In this document: piece by piece, positions 42,992-51,890 of the stretch
Numbering within the stretch: the first letter of the stretch is position 1
Layout: each line of letters begins with the position of its first letter
NCBI GenBank assembly: GCA_039815055.1
Contig: JBCCAA010000002.1
Span: 1 to 64,000, forward strand
Direction of reading: 5' to 3'
DNA length: 64,000 bases
DNA from: UBA5336 sp039815055
Lineage (GTDB): Bacteria > Pseudomonadota > Alphaproteobacteria > Caulobacterales > Hyphomonadaceae
Position numbers and translations under genes: made by a program
Notes under the pieces: generated by a model
The model's input: only the letters and a program-made list of their open reading frames with translations
What the model was told of the DNA's origin: nothing
The model's database searches: none

Positions 42992-43441
42992 ATGACACCG
43001 CCTATTTATGTGCTGAACGGGCCGAATCTCAACCTTCTCGGCACGCGTGAGCCTGAAATTTACGGATCCGATACGCTGGCCGACATTGAAGCGCGGGTGC
43101 GCGGCGCATCCGGCAGCACCGAGATTGTGTTCCGCCAAAGCAATTCAGAAGGCGAACTCGTAGACTGGGTACAGGAAGCTGGTGCGTCCGCCTGCGGAAT
43201 CATCTTGAACGCAGGCGCCTACACACACACCTCGATAGCCCTTCATGATGCGCTCAAAAGCATCAATATCCCGGTGATCGAAGTACACTTGTCGAACCCG
43301 GCAGCCCGCGAAGCCTTCCGGCACACCAATTATGTTGCCCCAGCAGCCAACGCAACGATTGCGGGTCTGGGCGCCCATGGCTATGTCCTCGCATTAGAGG
43401 CCCTTCTGGCCATGACCTCTTCCAAAAAGGACACCCCATGA
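42992..43441 (+). CDS. aroQ: 3-dehydroquinate dehydratase, type II
   Basis: Third step of the shikimate pathway. The 149-residue protein shows GPNLNLLGTREPEIYG with the active-site Arg and Tyr, the FRQSNSEGEL loop, ILNAGAYTHTSIAL and EVHLSNPAAREAFR with the catalytic His. It is the first gene of aroQ-accB-accC, an order widely kept in alphaproteobacteria, and overlaps accB by four bases (ATGA). Confidence 0.96.
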   Translation: MTPPIYVLNGPNLNLLGTREPEIYGSDTLADIEARVRGASGSTEIVFRQSNSEGELVDWVQEAGASACGIILNAGAYTHTSIALHDALKSINIPVIEVHLSNPAAREAFRHTNYVAPAANATIAGLGAHGYVLALEALLAMTSSKKDTP

Positions 43442-43911
43442 GCAATGGAAAGTCGAAACTCGACACAGGCCTGATTCGCGAACTGGCAGCGATCCTTCGC
43501 GAGGCCGATCTGGGTGAGCTTGAAGTTGAACATGAAGGGCTGCGGGTGAAAGTGACCAAGCCTGCACCGCCGGCCGTTGCAACCTATGCTGCGCCCCCGG
43601 CGGCCCATGCTCCGGCACCGGCTGCAACAGGCACCGCGCCCGCGGCGGTTGCCGAGCCCGCCGAAGCTGTGGCCGACGAAAACGCTGTCACAGCACCCAT
43701 GGTTGGCACCGTCTATCTTTCGCCAGAGCCCGGCACGAAGGCCTTCGTGAAGGAAGGCGACACAGTGAAACAGGGCGATACGCTGATGCTGGTGGAGGCC
43801 ATGAAGACCTTCAATCCGGTCGATGCGCCCCGGTCTGGCACCATCACAAAGATCATTGTCAAGGATGCCCAGCCGGTGGAATTCGGCGAACCCCTGATGG
43901 TCATTTCCTAA
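43438..43911 (+). CDS. accB: Acetyl-CoA carboxylase biotin carboxyl carrier protein
   Basis: Carries biotin between biotin carboxylase and the carboxyltransferase for malonyl-CoA synthesis. The 157 residues comprise an N-terminal helical part, a Pro/Ala-rich linker (about 43-80) and the biotinyl domain with EAMKTF, biotin on K123. The residue after Lys is Thr-Phe rather than the more common Leu-Met, as in several alphaproteobacteria. It lies 15 bases before accC. Confidence 0.95.
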   Translation: MSNGKSKLDTGLIRELAAILREADLGELEVEHEGLRVKVTKPAPPAVATYAAPPAAHAPAPAATGTAPAAVAEPAEAVADENAVTAPMVGTVYLSPEPGTKAFVKEGDTVKQGDTLMLVEAMKTFNPVDAPRSGTITKIIVKDAQPVEFGEPLMVIS

Positions 43912-43926
43912 AGCCGGAGCGATGAC

Positions 43927-45267
43927 ATGATAGAAAAAGTCCTCATCGCCAACCGCGGCGAGATTGCCCTGCGCATCCACAGGGCGTGTAAGGAAATGGG
44001 CATCGCAACGGTTGCGGTCCACTCCGAAGCGGATGCCGATGCGATGGCGGTCAGGCTGGCCGATGAAAGCGTATGCATTGGCCCGGCGCCGTCCAGCCTG
44101 TCTTATCTGAAGAAGTCCCAGATCATTGCGGCGGCAGAAATCACCGGCGCCGATGCCATCCATCCAGGCTATGGCTTCCTCTCAGAAAACGCCCAGTTCG
44201 CAGAGATGGTCGAGGCCCACAGCCTGATCTTCATTGGGCCAACGGCCGACCATATCCGCGTGATGGGCGACAAGATTGCAGCCAAGCAGGCCATGATCGA
44301 TGCCGGCGTGCCGGTCGTGCCAGGTTCCGATGGTGGGGTTGAGAGCATCAGCGTGGCTAAGAAGGCTGCCAAAAAGATCGGCTATCCAGTGCTGGTGAAA
44401 GCCTCTTCGGGCGGTGGCGGACGGGGCATGAAGCTGGCACGCAGCGAGAAAGAGCTGGAAACAGCGGTCCGCACGGCCAAGACCGAGGCCAAAGCCGCTT
44501 TTGGCGATGATGCAGTGTATCTGGAAAAGTATCTGGAGCGCCCGCGCCACATCGAGATTCAGATCATCGCCGACACCCATGGCAATGTCTGCCACTTGTG
44601 GGAGCGCGATTGTTCAATTCAACGCCGCCATCAGAAAGTGTTCGAGGAAGCGCCCTCGCCCGCTCTGAACCAGGCACAGCGCGATGATATTGGCGCCATC
44701 GTTGCCCGCGCGGTGAAGAAAATGGGGTATCGCGGCGCCGGGACGATGGAATTCCTCTATGAGGACGGTCAGTTCTACTTCATCGAAATGAACACCCGAA
44801 TCCAGGTGGAACATCCCGTGACGGAGATGATCACCAGTATCGATCTGGTGCGCGAGCAGATCCGTGTCGCGGACGGCGCGAAACTGTCCTTTTCCCAGGA
44901 CGAAGTTCTGCTGGTCGGCCATGCCATTGAGTGCCGTATCAACGCCGAGCATCCAGAGACATTTGTGCCGAGCCCTGGCTTAATTACAGACTTTCATCCC
45001 CCAGGTGGGCCGGATGTTCGCCTCGATAGCGCGGCCTATGCCGGCTACAGAATCCCTCCCCATTATGATAGTCTGATCGGCAAGCTGATCGTCCACGGAC
45101 GGTCGCGCAACGAGTGTGTGATGCGCCTGCGCCGGGCGCTGCAGGAAATGGTCGTTGGCGGTGTCTACACCACGCTCGACCTGCATCGCAAGCTGGTCGA
45201 AGAAAAGGACATCATCGATGGCCATTACGACATTCACTGGCTGGAGCGTTATCTCGCGGAAGAGTAA
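43927..45267 (+). CDS. accC: Acetyl-CoA carboxylase biotin carboxylase
   Basis: ATP-grasp enzyme of 446 residues that carboxylates biotin on AccB. It has the start VLIANRGEIALRI, the Gly-rich ATP loop KASSGGGGRGMK, the metal/bicarbonate region EMNTRIQVEHPVTEM and the C-terminal CRINAEHP. It follows accB by 15 bases and precedes aat by six, so all may be on one transcript. Confidence 0.97.
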   Translation: MIEKVLIANRGEIALRIHRACKEMGIATVAVHSEADADAMAVRLADESVCIGPAPSSLSYLKKSQIIAAAEITGADAIHPGYGFLSENAQFAEMVEAHSLIFIGPTADHIRVMGDKIAAKQAMIDAGVPVVPGSDGGVESISVAKKAAKKIGYPVLVKASSGGGGRGMKLARSEKELETAVRTAKTEAKAAFGDDAVYLEKYLERPRHIEIQIIADTHGNVCHLWERDCSIQRRHQKVFEEAPSPALNQAQRDDIGAIVARAVKKMGYRGAGTMEFLYEDGQFYFIEMNTRIQVEHPVTEMITSIDLVREQIRVADGAKLSFSQDEVLLVGHAIECRINAEHPETFVPSPGLITDFHPPGGPDVRLDSAAYAGYRIPPHYDSLIGKLIVHGRSRNECVMRLRRALQEMVVGGVYTTLDLHRKLVEEKDIIDGHYDIHWLERYLAEE

Positions 45268-45273
45268 AGCCGC

Positions 45274-45921
45274 GTGAGCCTGCGACTGGATACGCGCACG
45301 CTGCTGGGATGTTACCGGCGCGGCGTGTTTCCCATGGCAGAAAGCCATGATGATCCAAGACTGTTCCTGGTCGACCCGGATTTGCGGGGCATCCTGCCGT
45401 TAGACGGATTTCACGTGCCGCGGCGATTGAAACGTACGGTCCGCCAGGATGAATTTGAAGTGACCGTCGACCGGGCTTTTTCTCGCGTATTGGAAGGGTG
45501 CGCTGCGCCCGCTCCGGGTCGAGAAAATACGTGGATCAACCCAGTGATCCACAATCTTTACAGTGCACTACACCGGGAAGGTCATGCCCATTCTCTGGAG
45601 GTCTGGCAGGATGGAAAGCTTGCGGGCGGACTATATGGCGTCGCAATTGGCGGCGCATTTTTCGGCGAGAGCATGTTCTCGCGGATGACAGATGCATCGA
45701 AGATAGCGCTTGTTCACTTGGCCGCGGTGCTGTTGCGCCAGGGATACGCGCTGCTTGATGCCCAGTTTCACAATCCGCATCTGGAACAGTTCGGACTGAT
45801 TGAGGTCCACCGCGCCGATTTCAAAGACATGCTGCACGAGGCCCTGCAGCGAGAGTGCGTTTTTCCAGGTGGATCACCAATGTCGGGCGAGTTGGCGCTT
45901 GATGTGCTGGTTACGGCCTAG
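45274..45921 (+). CDS. aat: Leucyl/phenylalanyl-tRNA--protein transferase
   Basis: Adds Leu or Phe to N-terminal Lys or Arg, marking proteins for ClpAP (N-end rule). The 215-residue protein starts with GTG 45274, six bases after accC, and has GCYRRGVFPMAE, TWINPVIHNLYSALHREGHAHSLEVW and GGAFFGESMFSRMTDASKIAL, all family signatures. The gene is convergent with DUF2155, 19 bases between stops. Confidence 0.95.
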   Translation: MSLRLDTRTLLGCYRRGVFPMAESHDDPRLFLVDPDLRGILPLDGFHVPRRLKRTVRQDEFEVTVDRAFSRVLEGCAAPAPGRENTWINPVIHNLYSALHREGHAHSLEVWQDGKLAGGLYGVAIGGAFFGESMFSRMTDASKIALVHLAAVLLRQGYALLDAQFHNPHLEQFGLIEVHRADFKDMLHEALQRECVFPGGSPMSGELALDVLVTA

Positions 45922-45940
45922 GGCCAATTGCGGTGCAGGG

Positions 45941-46549
45941 CTATTCTGCCGGTCCACTCGCCGCGCCGCAGCCGATCACCCAAACATCGTAGACCGGATG
46001 TTCGAGCGCATTGAGCCCTGGTGATGAGGAGAACATCCACCCCGAAAAGATCTGGGGCGTTTCTTCCAGACCCGCCTCGGTTTCCATCGGTGCAACAGAC
46101 GCCACCGACAAGAAGGCTGAATTCTCCGGTGCCTGCTCTGGTGGCCGCGCAAAACAAGTGGCCAGGGTTATTTCGAGGGAGCCAAACACTTTCGGCTCAC
46201 CAACCGTGACGGAAAAGTCGGTAGATCGCCCGGTTATTTTGTCGAGGCCGCGCAGAGTCGCTTCGCCGTTCTGCAACCATGTGTTTTCGATCAGAGGTGT
46301 GGCCTCTTCTTCCTCTTCGCCGTCGCCCTCAATCGGTTCGCCGGTAAGCGGGTCAATGGCTGGTGCGTCATCATCCGGGCCAACCGGGTCTGTTGCCGAG
46401 ACCTCACTGACGGAAGCATCGTTCGGGCCGATAAGAGCCTCAAGTGCGGCGTCAACATTGCTGTAATCCGGCTGGTCAGTGTCCTGAGCCATGGCAAATA
46501 TGCCGACGGCGGCAACGCATATTGTGGAAAGAGCGAGGGTTCGGATCAT
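45941..46549 (-). CDS. DUF2155 domain-containing exported protein
   Basis: A 202-residue protein with a signal peptide (1-21), an acidic low-complexity linker (about 50-90, with a run of Glu) and the DUF2155 domain (TLRGLDKITGRSTDFSV, TCFARPPEQAPENSAFL, IFSGWMFSSSPGLNALEHPVYDVWVIGC). Found in alphaproteobacteria just after mlaD or NDUFA12; the role is unknown, probably in the envelope. It overlaps mlaD by four bases. Confidence 0.88.
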   Translation of the reverse strand: MIRTLALSTICVAAVGIFAMAQDTDQPDYSNVDAALEALIGPNDASVSEVSATDPVGPDDDAPAIDPLTGEPIEGDGEEEEEATPLIENTWLQNGEATLRGLDKITGRSTDFSVTVGEPKVFGSLEITLATCFARPPEQAPENSAFLSVASVAPMETEAGLEETPQIFSGWMFSSSPGLNALEHPVYDVWVIGCGAASGPAE

Positions 46550-47085
46550 TCAGGATACCCGTAAGGATCATCGGCGGGCGCCTGATCGTCGCCACCGCCA
46601 CTGCCTGATGCAAACGAGGCAAACAGCGTCAGCAGGTCAACCGAACCCTGCGTATTGGTGATCATGGAACAACCAGACCCGTCAAACAGGGCGTCTTCGG
46701 CACCGCAGACCGGTACTGGGCCGAGCTCAAAGGCGTCATAGCCCGGATCGAGCGCGATATAGGCCCCGCCGAGCAAACCATCTGTCTGAATGCGGGCAAC
46801 GGCGTCATCAAAGACGTTCAAGCTTGAATCTACCACCAGGACCGCTTCCGCTTCATTGGTGGCGCGGTCCAAACCAATGGACTGGACAAGCCCGACCTTC
46901 ACGCCCGCGACACGCACATCCGCCCCCCGGGAGATGCCGGACACAGAGCTGAAACGCGCGCCAAATTCGCGCTGGTCGCTGGAAATGCTGGCGTCGCCGC
47001 CTTCCGACATGGAAAACCAAAGGAAAAAGCCTGCCACTGCAACAACGGCCAGGCCAATCAGGGTTTCAACAAGAGATTCACGCAT
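46546..47085 (-). CDS. mlaD: MlaD family protein (lipid transport, MCE domain)
   Basis: With ATG 47085 the protein has 179 residues: one N-terminal membrane helix (about 7-24) and an MCE domain (FGARFSSVSGISRGADVRVAGVKVG) that forms the hexameric ring of the Mla phospholipid transporter between the membranes. VQSI is followed by LLGGAYIALDPG of the family. mlaE and mlaF are not adjacent. It overlaps NDUFA12 by eight bases and DUF2155 by four. Confidence 0.9.
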   Translation of the reverse strand: MRESLVETLIGLAVVAVAGFFLWFSMSEGGDASISSDQREFGARFSSVSGISRGADVRVAGVKVGLVQSIGLDRATNEAEAVLVVDSSLNVFDDAVARIQTDGLLGGAYIALDPGYDAFELGPVPVCGAEDALFDGSGCSMITNTQGSVDLLTLFASFASGSGGGDDQAPADDPYGYPE

Positions 47086-47482
47086 CGGGTGTCCAAGCAT
47101 CGTAGTCGGCGTAGGTGTCTTGGCGTTTTCCGCCGGTGGTGTTTGAAATCGCGCCCTTGGGCTTTGTCGCGTAGAGCGTGCCGGTTAGATTGGGCGAATG
47201 ATCGGTTTCCCATCCCTTTCGCGCAAGCGGCGCCTCAGTCGGTGGAACCTCTACCGTGTGGTGCAGCCAGCCGTGCCAGTCTGCCGGCACCTTTGATGGC
47301 TCGGCCAGGCCCTTATAGATGACGTAACGACGGTGGAAATTGTCATCATCGAGAGACGTGTTGCGGTCTTCGAAATACCGGTTCCCGTAGTCGTCAGAAC
47401 CGACATAGGACGCGCGCCGCTTGATATCGAACAAGGCGCCGAGGGTGGAACTGTTCCACCAGGTGAAAAGCTTCAAAAACAT
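47078..47482 (-). CDS. NADH:ubiquinone oxidoreductase subunit NDUFA12
   Basis: A 134-residue accessory subunit of complex I (B17.2 in mitochondria), a mark of alphaproteobacteria and their mitochondrial descendants. The family pattern is seen in TLGALFDIKRRASYVGSDDYGNRYFEDR, RRYVIYKGLAEPSKVPADWHGWLHH and WETDHSPNLTGT. AGGA ten bases before ATG 47482 supports this start; the longer open frame upstream is not coding. It begins an operon with mlaD and DUF2155. Confidence 0.93.
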   Translation of the reverse strand: MFLKLFTWWNSSTLGALFDIKRRASYVGSDDYGNRYFEDRNTSLDDDNFHRRYVIYKGLAEPSKVPADWHGWLHHTVEVPPTEAPLARKGWETDHSPNLTGTLYATKPKGAISNTTGGKRQDTYADYDAWTPDA

Positions 47483-47650
47483 CTGGGTCTGTCCTGATCC
47501 GGTCCTGTGGCTGGAATATGGCGCTGGATGCGGTTTAATTGAAGTCCCTTTGGTCTGGCAACTGCGCCCATGTACGCGGGCCGCCAGCGGTTCACGCCGC
47601 CACCGACTCGGCTCACCATGATGTGCTGAGAGATAAACAAGGAGAGCGTG

Positions 47651-49846
47651 ATGGCGGACCTTTTTGTAGAAGGTGCCCCGCTGCGTGCACTGATCGACAC
47701 GGCGCTTGTGGACGCCATCCCTTTGCGTGCGGACGAAATTGCGGAGCTTTGCCAAAGAGCGGCGACAATTCCACTGGAGCAAGCCGGCTGGATGGCGCTT
47801 GCTGATGGCCTCGATCGGCTCAGCGAAACACCCACCGATGACGAGCTTACCGCCGCGCTCGCCGCAGGTGTAAATGAAGATCTGATTGAAGCCGCACTCA
47901 GCCATCCAGGTGGTCCCAGCGCCGCGTCCAATGATTTGCGCCGCCGCGCGAGTGAAACGCACCTGCCCATCGCTGCTTTGGATCAAAAGGCTGCTGAGGC
48001 TGCTGGCACGACAGATCTGATGCGCGCCGTTTCCGCTGGATGCTGCCTTCTGCTCAATCCACAAACAGTGCTCCATGATAGCCCGGCCGTGGCCGTCGAC
48101 ATGGGCGCCTGGATCGCGCCAGCAGGTTTTGATAGTGGCACCGCAGAGGCAACACTGATGTCTGCCACGTCATCCATTGGTGATGATGGTACGATCATTC
48201 TAACCGGCCTCGGCGCTGCGCTTTTTGCGCTGGGGCTGGATTATGGAAGCGGTGAAGCGCAGGCTATGGCGGGCGCCATGGTGGCGTTTGCCGCCCACGC
48301 GTTATCGGGCAAGGGCCTTCGCAAAGGTGATGCAGCCCAGCTCGGCCTTACAAGCAAACGCGCACAGGCGAAGCCGGGTCCGACGCTGGCGGTGTTGCCA
48401 CTTGCGTCGGACACACTCTCAGTCAGCGGCGCGGAAACCAATGGGCTTGCACCTATGCAGGCGCTGATCACCCAGGGCGGCGGCGCTGGCGATCTGGCCG
48501 CATCTGCCCGGATTGCGATCTCGCGCTGCGCTCCGCAAACCCTGCCGCGCCTCCTTGATGCCCTGGAAGACACAGGACTCTTCGACGGCGCCTCACCGCT
48601 GAGCTCAGACAAGCTGCGCGCGCGCGGGTTCACCACCGGCGCAATTGAAAAAGTCCAGAACGCGGTTGGCGAGGGCTTGCCTCTCAGCGCGGCGTTCTCG
48701 CGATGGGTGCTCGGCGATGACATAATCTCCAAGGACCTGAAGCTCTCGCCGGAAGCTTATGACACGGATGGTCATGCCTTGCTTTCGGCGATCGGCGTGC
48801 CACGCAAGGACATCGAGCAAGCAGAAGATCGCCTTGCCAGCCATGCCGAACGCGTTGCGCAGGACGCAACACAAGCTGCTGGCCTGGTGTTGGGCGCTTC
48901 AGTCGCAGCGCAAATCGCCATGGCCGAAATCGTAGCGACGAAACTGGATACTGCACCCGTTCTGGCGCTTCAGGGGGCCTCAGAAGCCGATCTCGCCGCG
49001 CTTCTGGACAGCGGCATAACTGCTTTGGTGCGCCCGGCTGCGAAACAGCTGGACCCGTCGATCGGTGAGCGCCTGGCCTTGTTGCGGGCCGGCCTGGACG
49101 CAGCCGCAGATGAGCCCGAAGATGCAGCCTTCGAACCCTTTGTGCCATCGAGCGACCCGCAATCGGCGGCGCGTACGCGTCTGCCGGATCGACGCAAGGG
49201 CTACATCCAGAAGTCCGCCGTGGGTGGTCACAAGGTGTATTTGCATACCGGTGAGTTCGATGACGGTTCGCTCGGCGAGATATTCATCGACATGCACAAG
49301 GAAGGCGCCGCGTTCCGCTCCCTGATGAACAATTTCGCCATCTCGGTGTCGCTGGGCCTGCAGTATGGCGTACCGCTGGAAGAATATGTCGATGCCTTCG
49401 TCTTCACTCGGTTTGAACCGGCCGGCGAAGTGACCGGGAATGACCGCATCAGCAAGGCCACGTCTATCCTGGATTATATCTTCCGCGAACTGGCCGTCTC
49501 CTATCTCGCCCGGGACGATCTGGCCGAGATTGGCGATATTTCCCATGACGGTCTTGGCCGCGGTGCGGGCGACGGCACCCGCGACGAACAGGCTTCGGAA
49601 TTCAGCCAGGAAGCGGCGCAGATCATTTCGCGCGGCTTCTCACGCGGTCAGCTGCCCGACAATATCGTCATCCTCGACAAACGCCGCCCGGCAGAGGCCG
49701 GCGAAGATGACACGGCGATAGAGGCTGAGGCAGACCCGGAGTATAGTGGCGAAGCCTGCCCCCACTGTTCAAGTTTCACGGTTCGATTGGAAGCAGATGG
49801 CGCGCCGGGAGTGTGCGATACGTGTGGGCGGGCTGCAACGGGTTGA
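47651..49846 (+). CDS. Degenerate NrdJ (class II ribonucleotide reductase) paralogue with TSCPD-like tail
   Basis: A 731-residue protein derived from the C-terminal half of B12-dependent ribonucleotide reductase. Residues 516-625 (GGHKVYLHTGEFDDGSLGEI, MHKEGAAFRSLMNNFAI, FTRFEPAGEVTGNDRI) are nearly identical to NrdJ, and the tail holds two CxxC pairs (CPHC at 703, CDTC at 722) as in the TSCPD domain. The middle part is a strongly diverged NrdJ copy: LRARGFTTGAIEKV and SRWVLGDDI match its post-barrel region. The N-terminal part with the finger loop and the NxCxE catalytic motif is missing or unrecognisable. It is probably an inactive partner or regulator of NrdJ. AGGAG supports ATG 47651. Confidence 0.8.
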   Translation: MADLFVEGAPLRALIDTALVDAIPLRADEIAELCQRAATIPLEQAGWMALADGLDRLSETPTDDELTAALAAGVNEDLIEAALSHPGGPSAASNDLRRRASETHLPIAALDQKAAEAAGTTDLMRAVSAGCCLLLNPQTVLHDSPAVAVDMGAWIAPAGFDSGTAEATLMSATSSIGDDGTIILTGLGAALFALGLDYGSGEAQAMAGAMVAFAAHALSGKGLRKGDAAQLGLTSKRAQAKPGPTLAVLPLASDTLSVSGAETNGLAPMQALITQGGGAGDLAASARIAISRCAPQTLPRLLDALEDTGLFDGASPLSSDKLRARGFTTGAIEKVQNAVGEGLPLSAAFSRWVLGDDIISKDLKLSPEAYDTDGHALLSAIGVPRKDIEQAEDRLASHAERVAQDATQAAGLVLGASVAAQIAMAEIVATKLDTAPVLALQGASEADLAALLDSGITALVRPAAKQLDPSIGERLALLRAGLDAAADEPEDAAFEPFVPSSDPQSAARTRLPDRRKGYIQKSAVGGHKVYLHTGEFDDGSLGEIFIDMHKEGAAFRSLMNNFAISVSLGLQYGVPLEEYVDAFVFTRFEPAGEVTGNDRISKATSILDYIFRELAVSYLARDDLAEIGDISHDGLGRGAGDGTRDEQASEFSQEAAQIISRGFSRGQLPDNIVILDKRRPAEAGEDDTAIEAEADPEYSGEACPHCSSFTVRLEADGAPGVCDTCGRAATG

Positions 49847-49947
49847 TTCCACTGACCGGCGAAGAAAAACGCAGTTACATCCCTTAACTGGCGCGCAGAT
49901 TGCCCGATAAGCTGGTAAGAATTCATTCACCAGGATGGGCCCGTGCC

Positions 49948-50436
49948 ATGTTGAGACAGTTTGCAGCTTTGTGTTTTACCGCCCTACTCGCCAGTGCCCC
50001 GGCCCTGGCCCAGGATGCCTCTGAAATCGCCCGCGTGAAAGGCGGTGAGCCGTGTGAGGGCTGCAACCTCTTCCAGGCGGACATGTCGTTCAGCGTGCTG
50101 AAGAACACAAAAGTGGCAAATTCGCGCCTGCGCCAATCCAATATGTCCTTGGCGATCATGGACGGATCTGACTTTCGCAACACCAACCTGTCAGTCGCAA
50201 ACCTGTTCGGGGCGCGCCTTACCGGTGCCAATTTCACCCGTTCGAATCTCCAGCGCGCCACACTGGTCGGTGCGCATCTGGGCGGTGCAGATTTGACCGG
50301 AGCGGATCTGACCGACGCCAATTTGTCGGGCGCGGAACTGGATACTGCAAAAGGTCTGACCCAGGACCAACTCTCTGTCGCCTGTGGTGACCGCTACACA
50401 AGACTTCCCGAAGGCTTCACCATTCCTCAATGCTGA
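49948..50436 (+). CDS. Secreted pentapeptide-repeat protein 1
   Basis: With ATG 49948 the protein has 162 residues and a signal peptide ending ALAQ (22). The mature part has a run of A(D/N)LXX repeats from about 43 to 140 (GANFTRSNLQRATLVGAHL, GADLTGADLTDANLSGAEL) that fold as a right-handed quadrilateral beta-helix. CEGC (C36, C39) caps its start and C146 and C162, 16 apart, its end. Function unknown. It is followed by a second protein of the same design. Confidence 0.85.
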   Translation: MLRQFAALCFTALLASAPALAQDASEIARVKGGEPCEGCNLFQADMSFSVLKNTKVANSRLRQSNMSLAIMDGSDFRNTNLSVANLFGARLTGANFTRSNLQRATLVGAHLGGADLTGADLTDANLSGAELDTAKGLTQDQLSVACGDRYTRLPEGFTIPQC

Positions 50437-50457
50437 TGCAATTAGATCACAGTCATT

Positions 50458-50478
50458 AAAGGGATTTCAGTTCCCTTT
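50458..50478. repeat. Perfect inverted repeat between the two pentapeptide-repeat genes
   Basis: AAAGGGA (50458-50464) and TCCCTTT (50472-50478) are perfect inverted arms around TTTCAGT. It lies 22 bases after the first gene's stop and 28 before the second gene's ATG. It may be a weak terminator or an operator for the second gene; a -10-like TATTAT follows at 50491. Confidence 0.5.
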
Positions 50479-50505
50479 GCTTAAGTCTGGTATTATTGGG
50501 AAGTG

Positions 50506-51216
50506 ATGCGTGTTTTTGCGACCTTTGCTGTCCTGGCGGGACTGACATTTATCCCGACAGCACCGGCGCTCGGCCAGGCCGAAGTCGTAGGCTGGGCCCC
50601 GGACTATTCCGGCGCGTGTGCAGGGTGCAATCTTTCCGGAAAGCGCATGGTCGGCTGGACCATTGATGGCGGCCACTATGCCGAGACCGATTTCCGCAAT
50701 GCAGACATGCGCGGCGTCAGCGCCATTCAGGCGGTGTTCGATGGCAGCAACGCCACTGGCATTAACCTGATCGGCTCTACCATTACCGGTGCGCAGTTTG
50801 AGAATACCCGCATGGACAATGCCCAGCTTCGCCGGGCCAACGCCACGGGCGCAAACTTTACGGGTGCAGGCCTCGCAGGCGCCGCGCTGGACACCGGACG
50901 GTTCATTTCGGGCGTATTTGAGCGCACAAACCTGTCAGGCATCACGGCGCGCGATGCGGTGTTTGCGGCCGCTGATCTGCGCGGCGCCATCGTCACTCGT
51001 GCGGACCTGACCGGCAGCGACTTCAGCGGCGCCAAGCTTCAGGATGCAACGCTCTCTGGCGCCACGCTGACCAATGCGATCTTTGTCGATTCCAACCTGT
51101 CCGGCGCTGACTTGCGCGGCATCCTTGGCTTTGCCAGCGCTGACTTTGACGGCGCCTGCGCCAGCGCCGACACGATGCTTCCCGAGGGACTTCAGCTCGA
51201 CATCTGCGGCGACTAA
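50506..51216 (+). CDS. Secreted pentapeptide-repeat protein 2
   Basis: With ATG 50506 (GGGAAG just upstream) the protein has 236 residues and a signal peptide ending ALGQ (24). About 30 pentapeptide-like units run from 43 to 205 (GINLIGSTITGAQF, AADLRGAIVTRADLTGSDF). CAGC (C38, C41) precedes the helix and C218 and C234, again 16 apart, close it. It shares the overall plan with the upstream gene and both are probably periplasmic. The function is unknown; cytoplasmic pentapeptide proteins such as Qnr are DNA mimics, but export argues against that here. Confidence 0.85.
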   Translation: MRVFATFAVLAGLTFIPTAPALGQAEVVGWAPDYSGACAGCNLSGKRMVGWTIDGGHYAETDFRNADMRGVSAIQAVFDGSNATGINLIGSTITGAQFENTRMDNAQLRRANATGANFTGAGLAGAALDTGRFISGVFERTNLSGITARDAVFAAADLRGAIVTRADLTGSDFSGAKLQDATLSGATLTNAIFVDSNLSGADLRGILGFASADFDGACASADTMLPEGLQLDICGD

Positions 51217-51224
51217 GCTGTGCC

Positions 51225-51803
51225 TCAGGCGGGTGGCCAGACCGGCACACCAAATAGGACCGGGTGCAGCCACAATAGCAACGCCACAAACGCGCCAAGC
51301 CCCACCACGACCGAAATCACATCACCCATGACATTGGGTTGCGCCACGGCACCCAAATCGCCGCGCCGCTTCACGGCAATCCGGTCAATCACGGCATAGG
51401 CAAGGAACGCGCCGAACAGCAGGACGGAATTCAACTCACCATTGGCGAGCAGATGTCCAACGGCCCAGATCTTCACGGCCACCAACATCGGATGTTTCAG
51501 CGTCTTTGCTATGTAGCCTTTGGGCACTTGCGAGGCGACAAGGATGACCAGCGCAATCGGCATCAGCAAATAATTCAGGTGCCGGCCCCAGGTCGGCGCT
51601 GTGTATAGCACCTCTGATGGCCGCGCCGCACCATAGCCCCAGACGATCAGCACAAAACCGACCAGCGAGACGAGGCTGTAGAGCCCCATATAGGGCAGCT
51701 GGCCCATAGACTGGCGCAGATCAGCGCCTTCGGCCCGCGTGCGGAAGCTCGAAAACAGGTGCGGCACAAAAAACACCAGCAATCCGGCTATCAAAATGGT
51801 CAT
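51225..51803 (-). CDS. NnrU family membrane protein
   Basis: A 192-residue integral membrane protein with about five to six hydrophobic segments. FFVPHLFSSFRTRAEG near the start and KHPMLVAVKIWAVGHLLANGELNSVLLFG are the NnrU/isoprenylcysteine methyltransferase-like family signature. NnrU is linked to nitrite and nitric oxide metabolism in some denitrifiers, but the family is widespread and related to methyltransferases that act on lipids. No denitrification gene is nearby. Confidence 0.85.
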   Translation of the reverse strand: MTILIAGLLVFFVPHLFSSFRTRAEGADLRQSMGQLPYMGLYSLVSLVGFVLIVWGYGAARPSEVLYTAPTWGRHLNYLLMPIALVILVASQVPKGYIAKTLKHPMLVAVKIWAVGHLLANGELNSVLLFGAFLAYAVIDRIAVKRRGDLGAVAQPNVMGDVISVVVGLGAFVALLLWLHPVLFGVPVWPPA

Positions 51804-51890
51804 CGCTTAGCCCTCCCTCAGACTTTACGCTGCGTTTTATGCTCAATCTGCCGTCAACGAAACGTCCACGCCGTGGAGTGTCCAGAAGCC

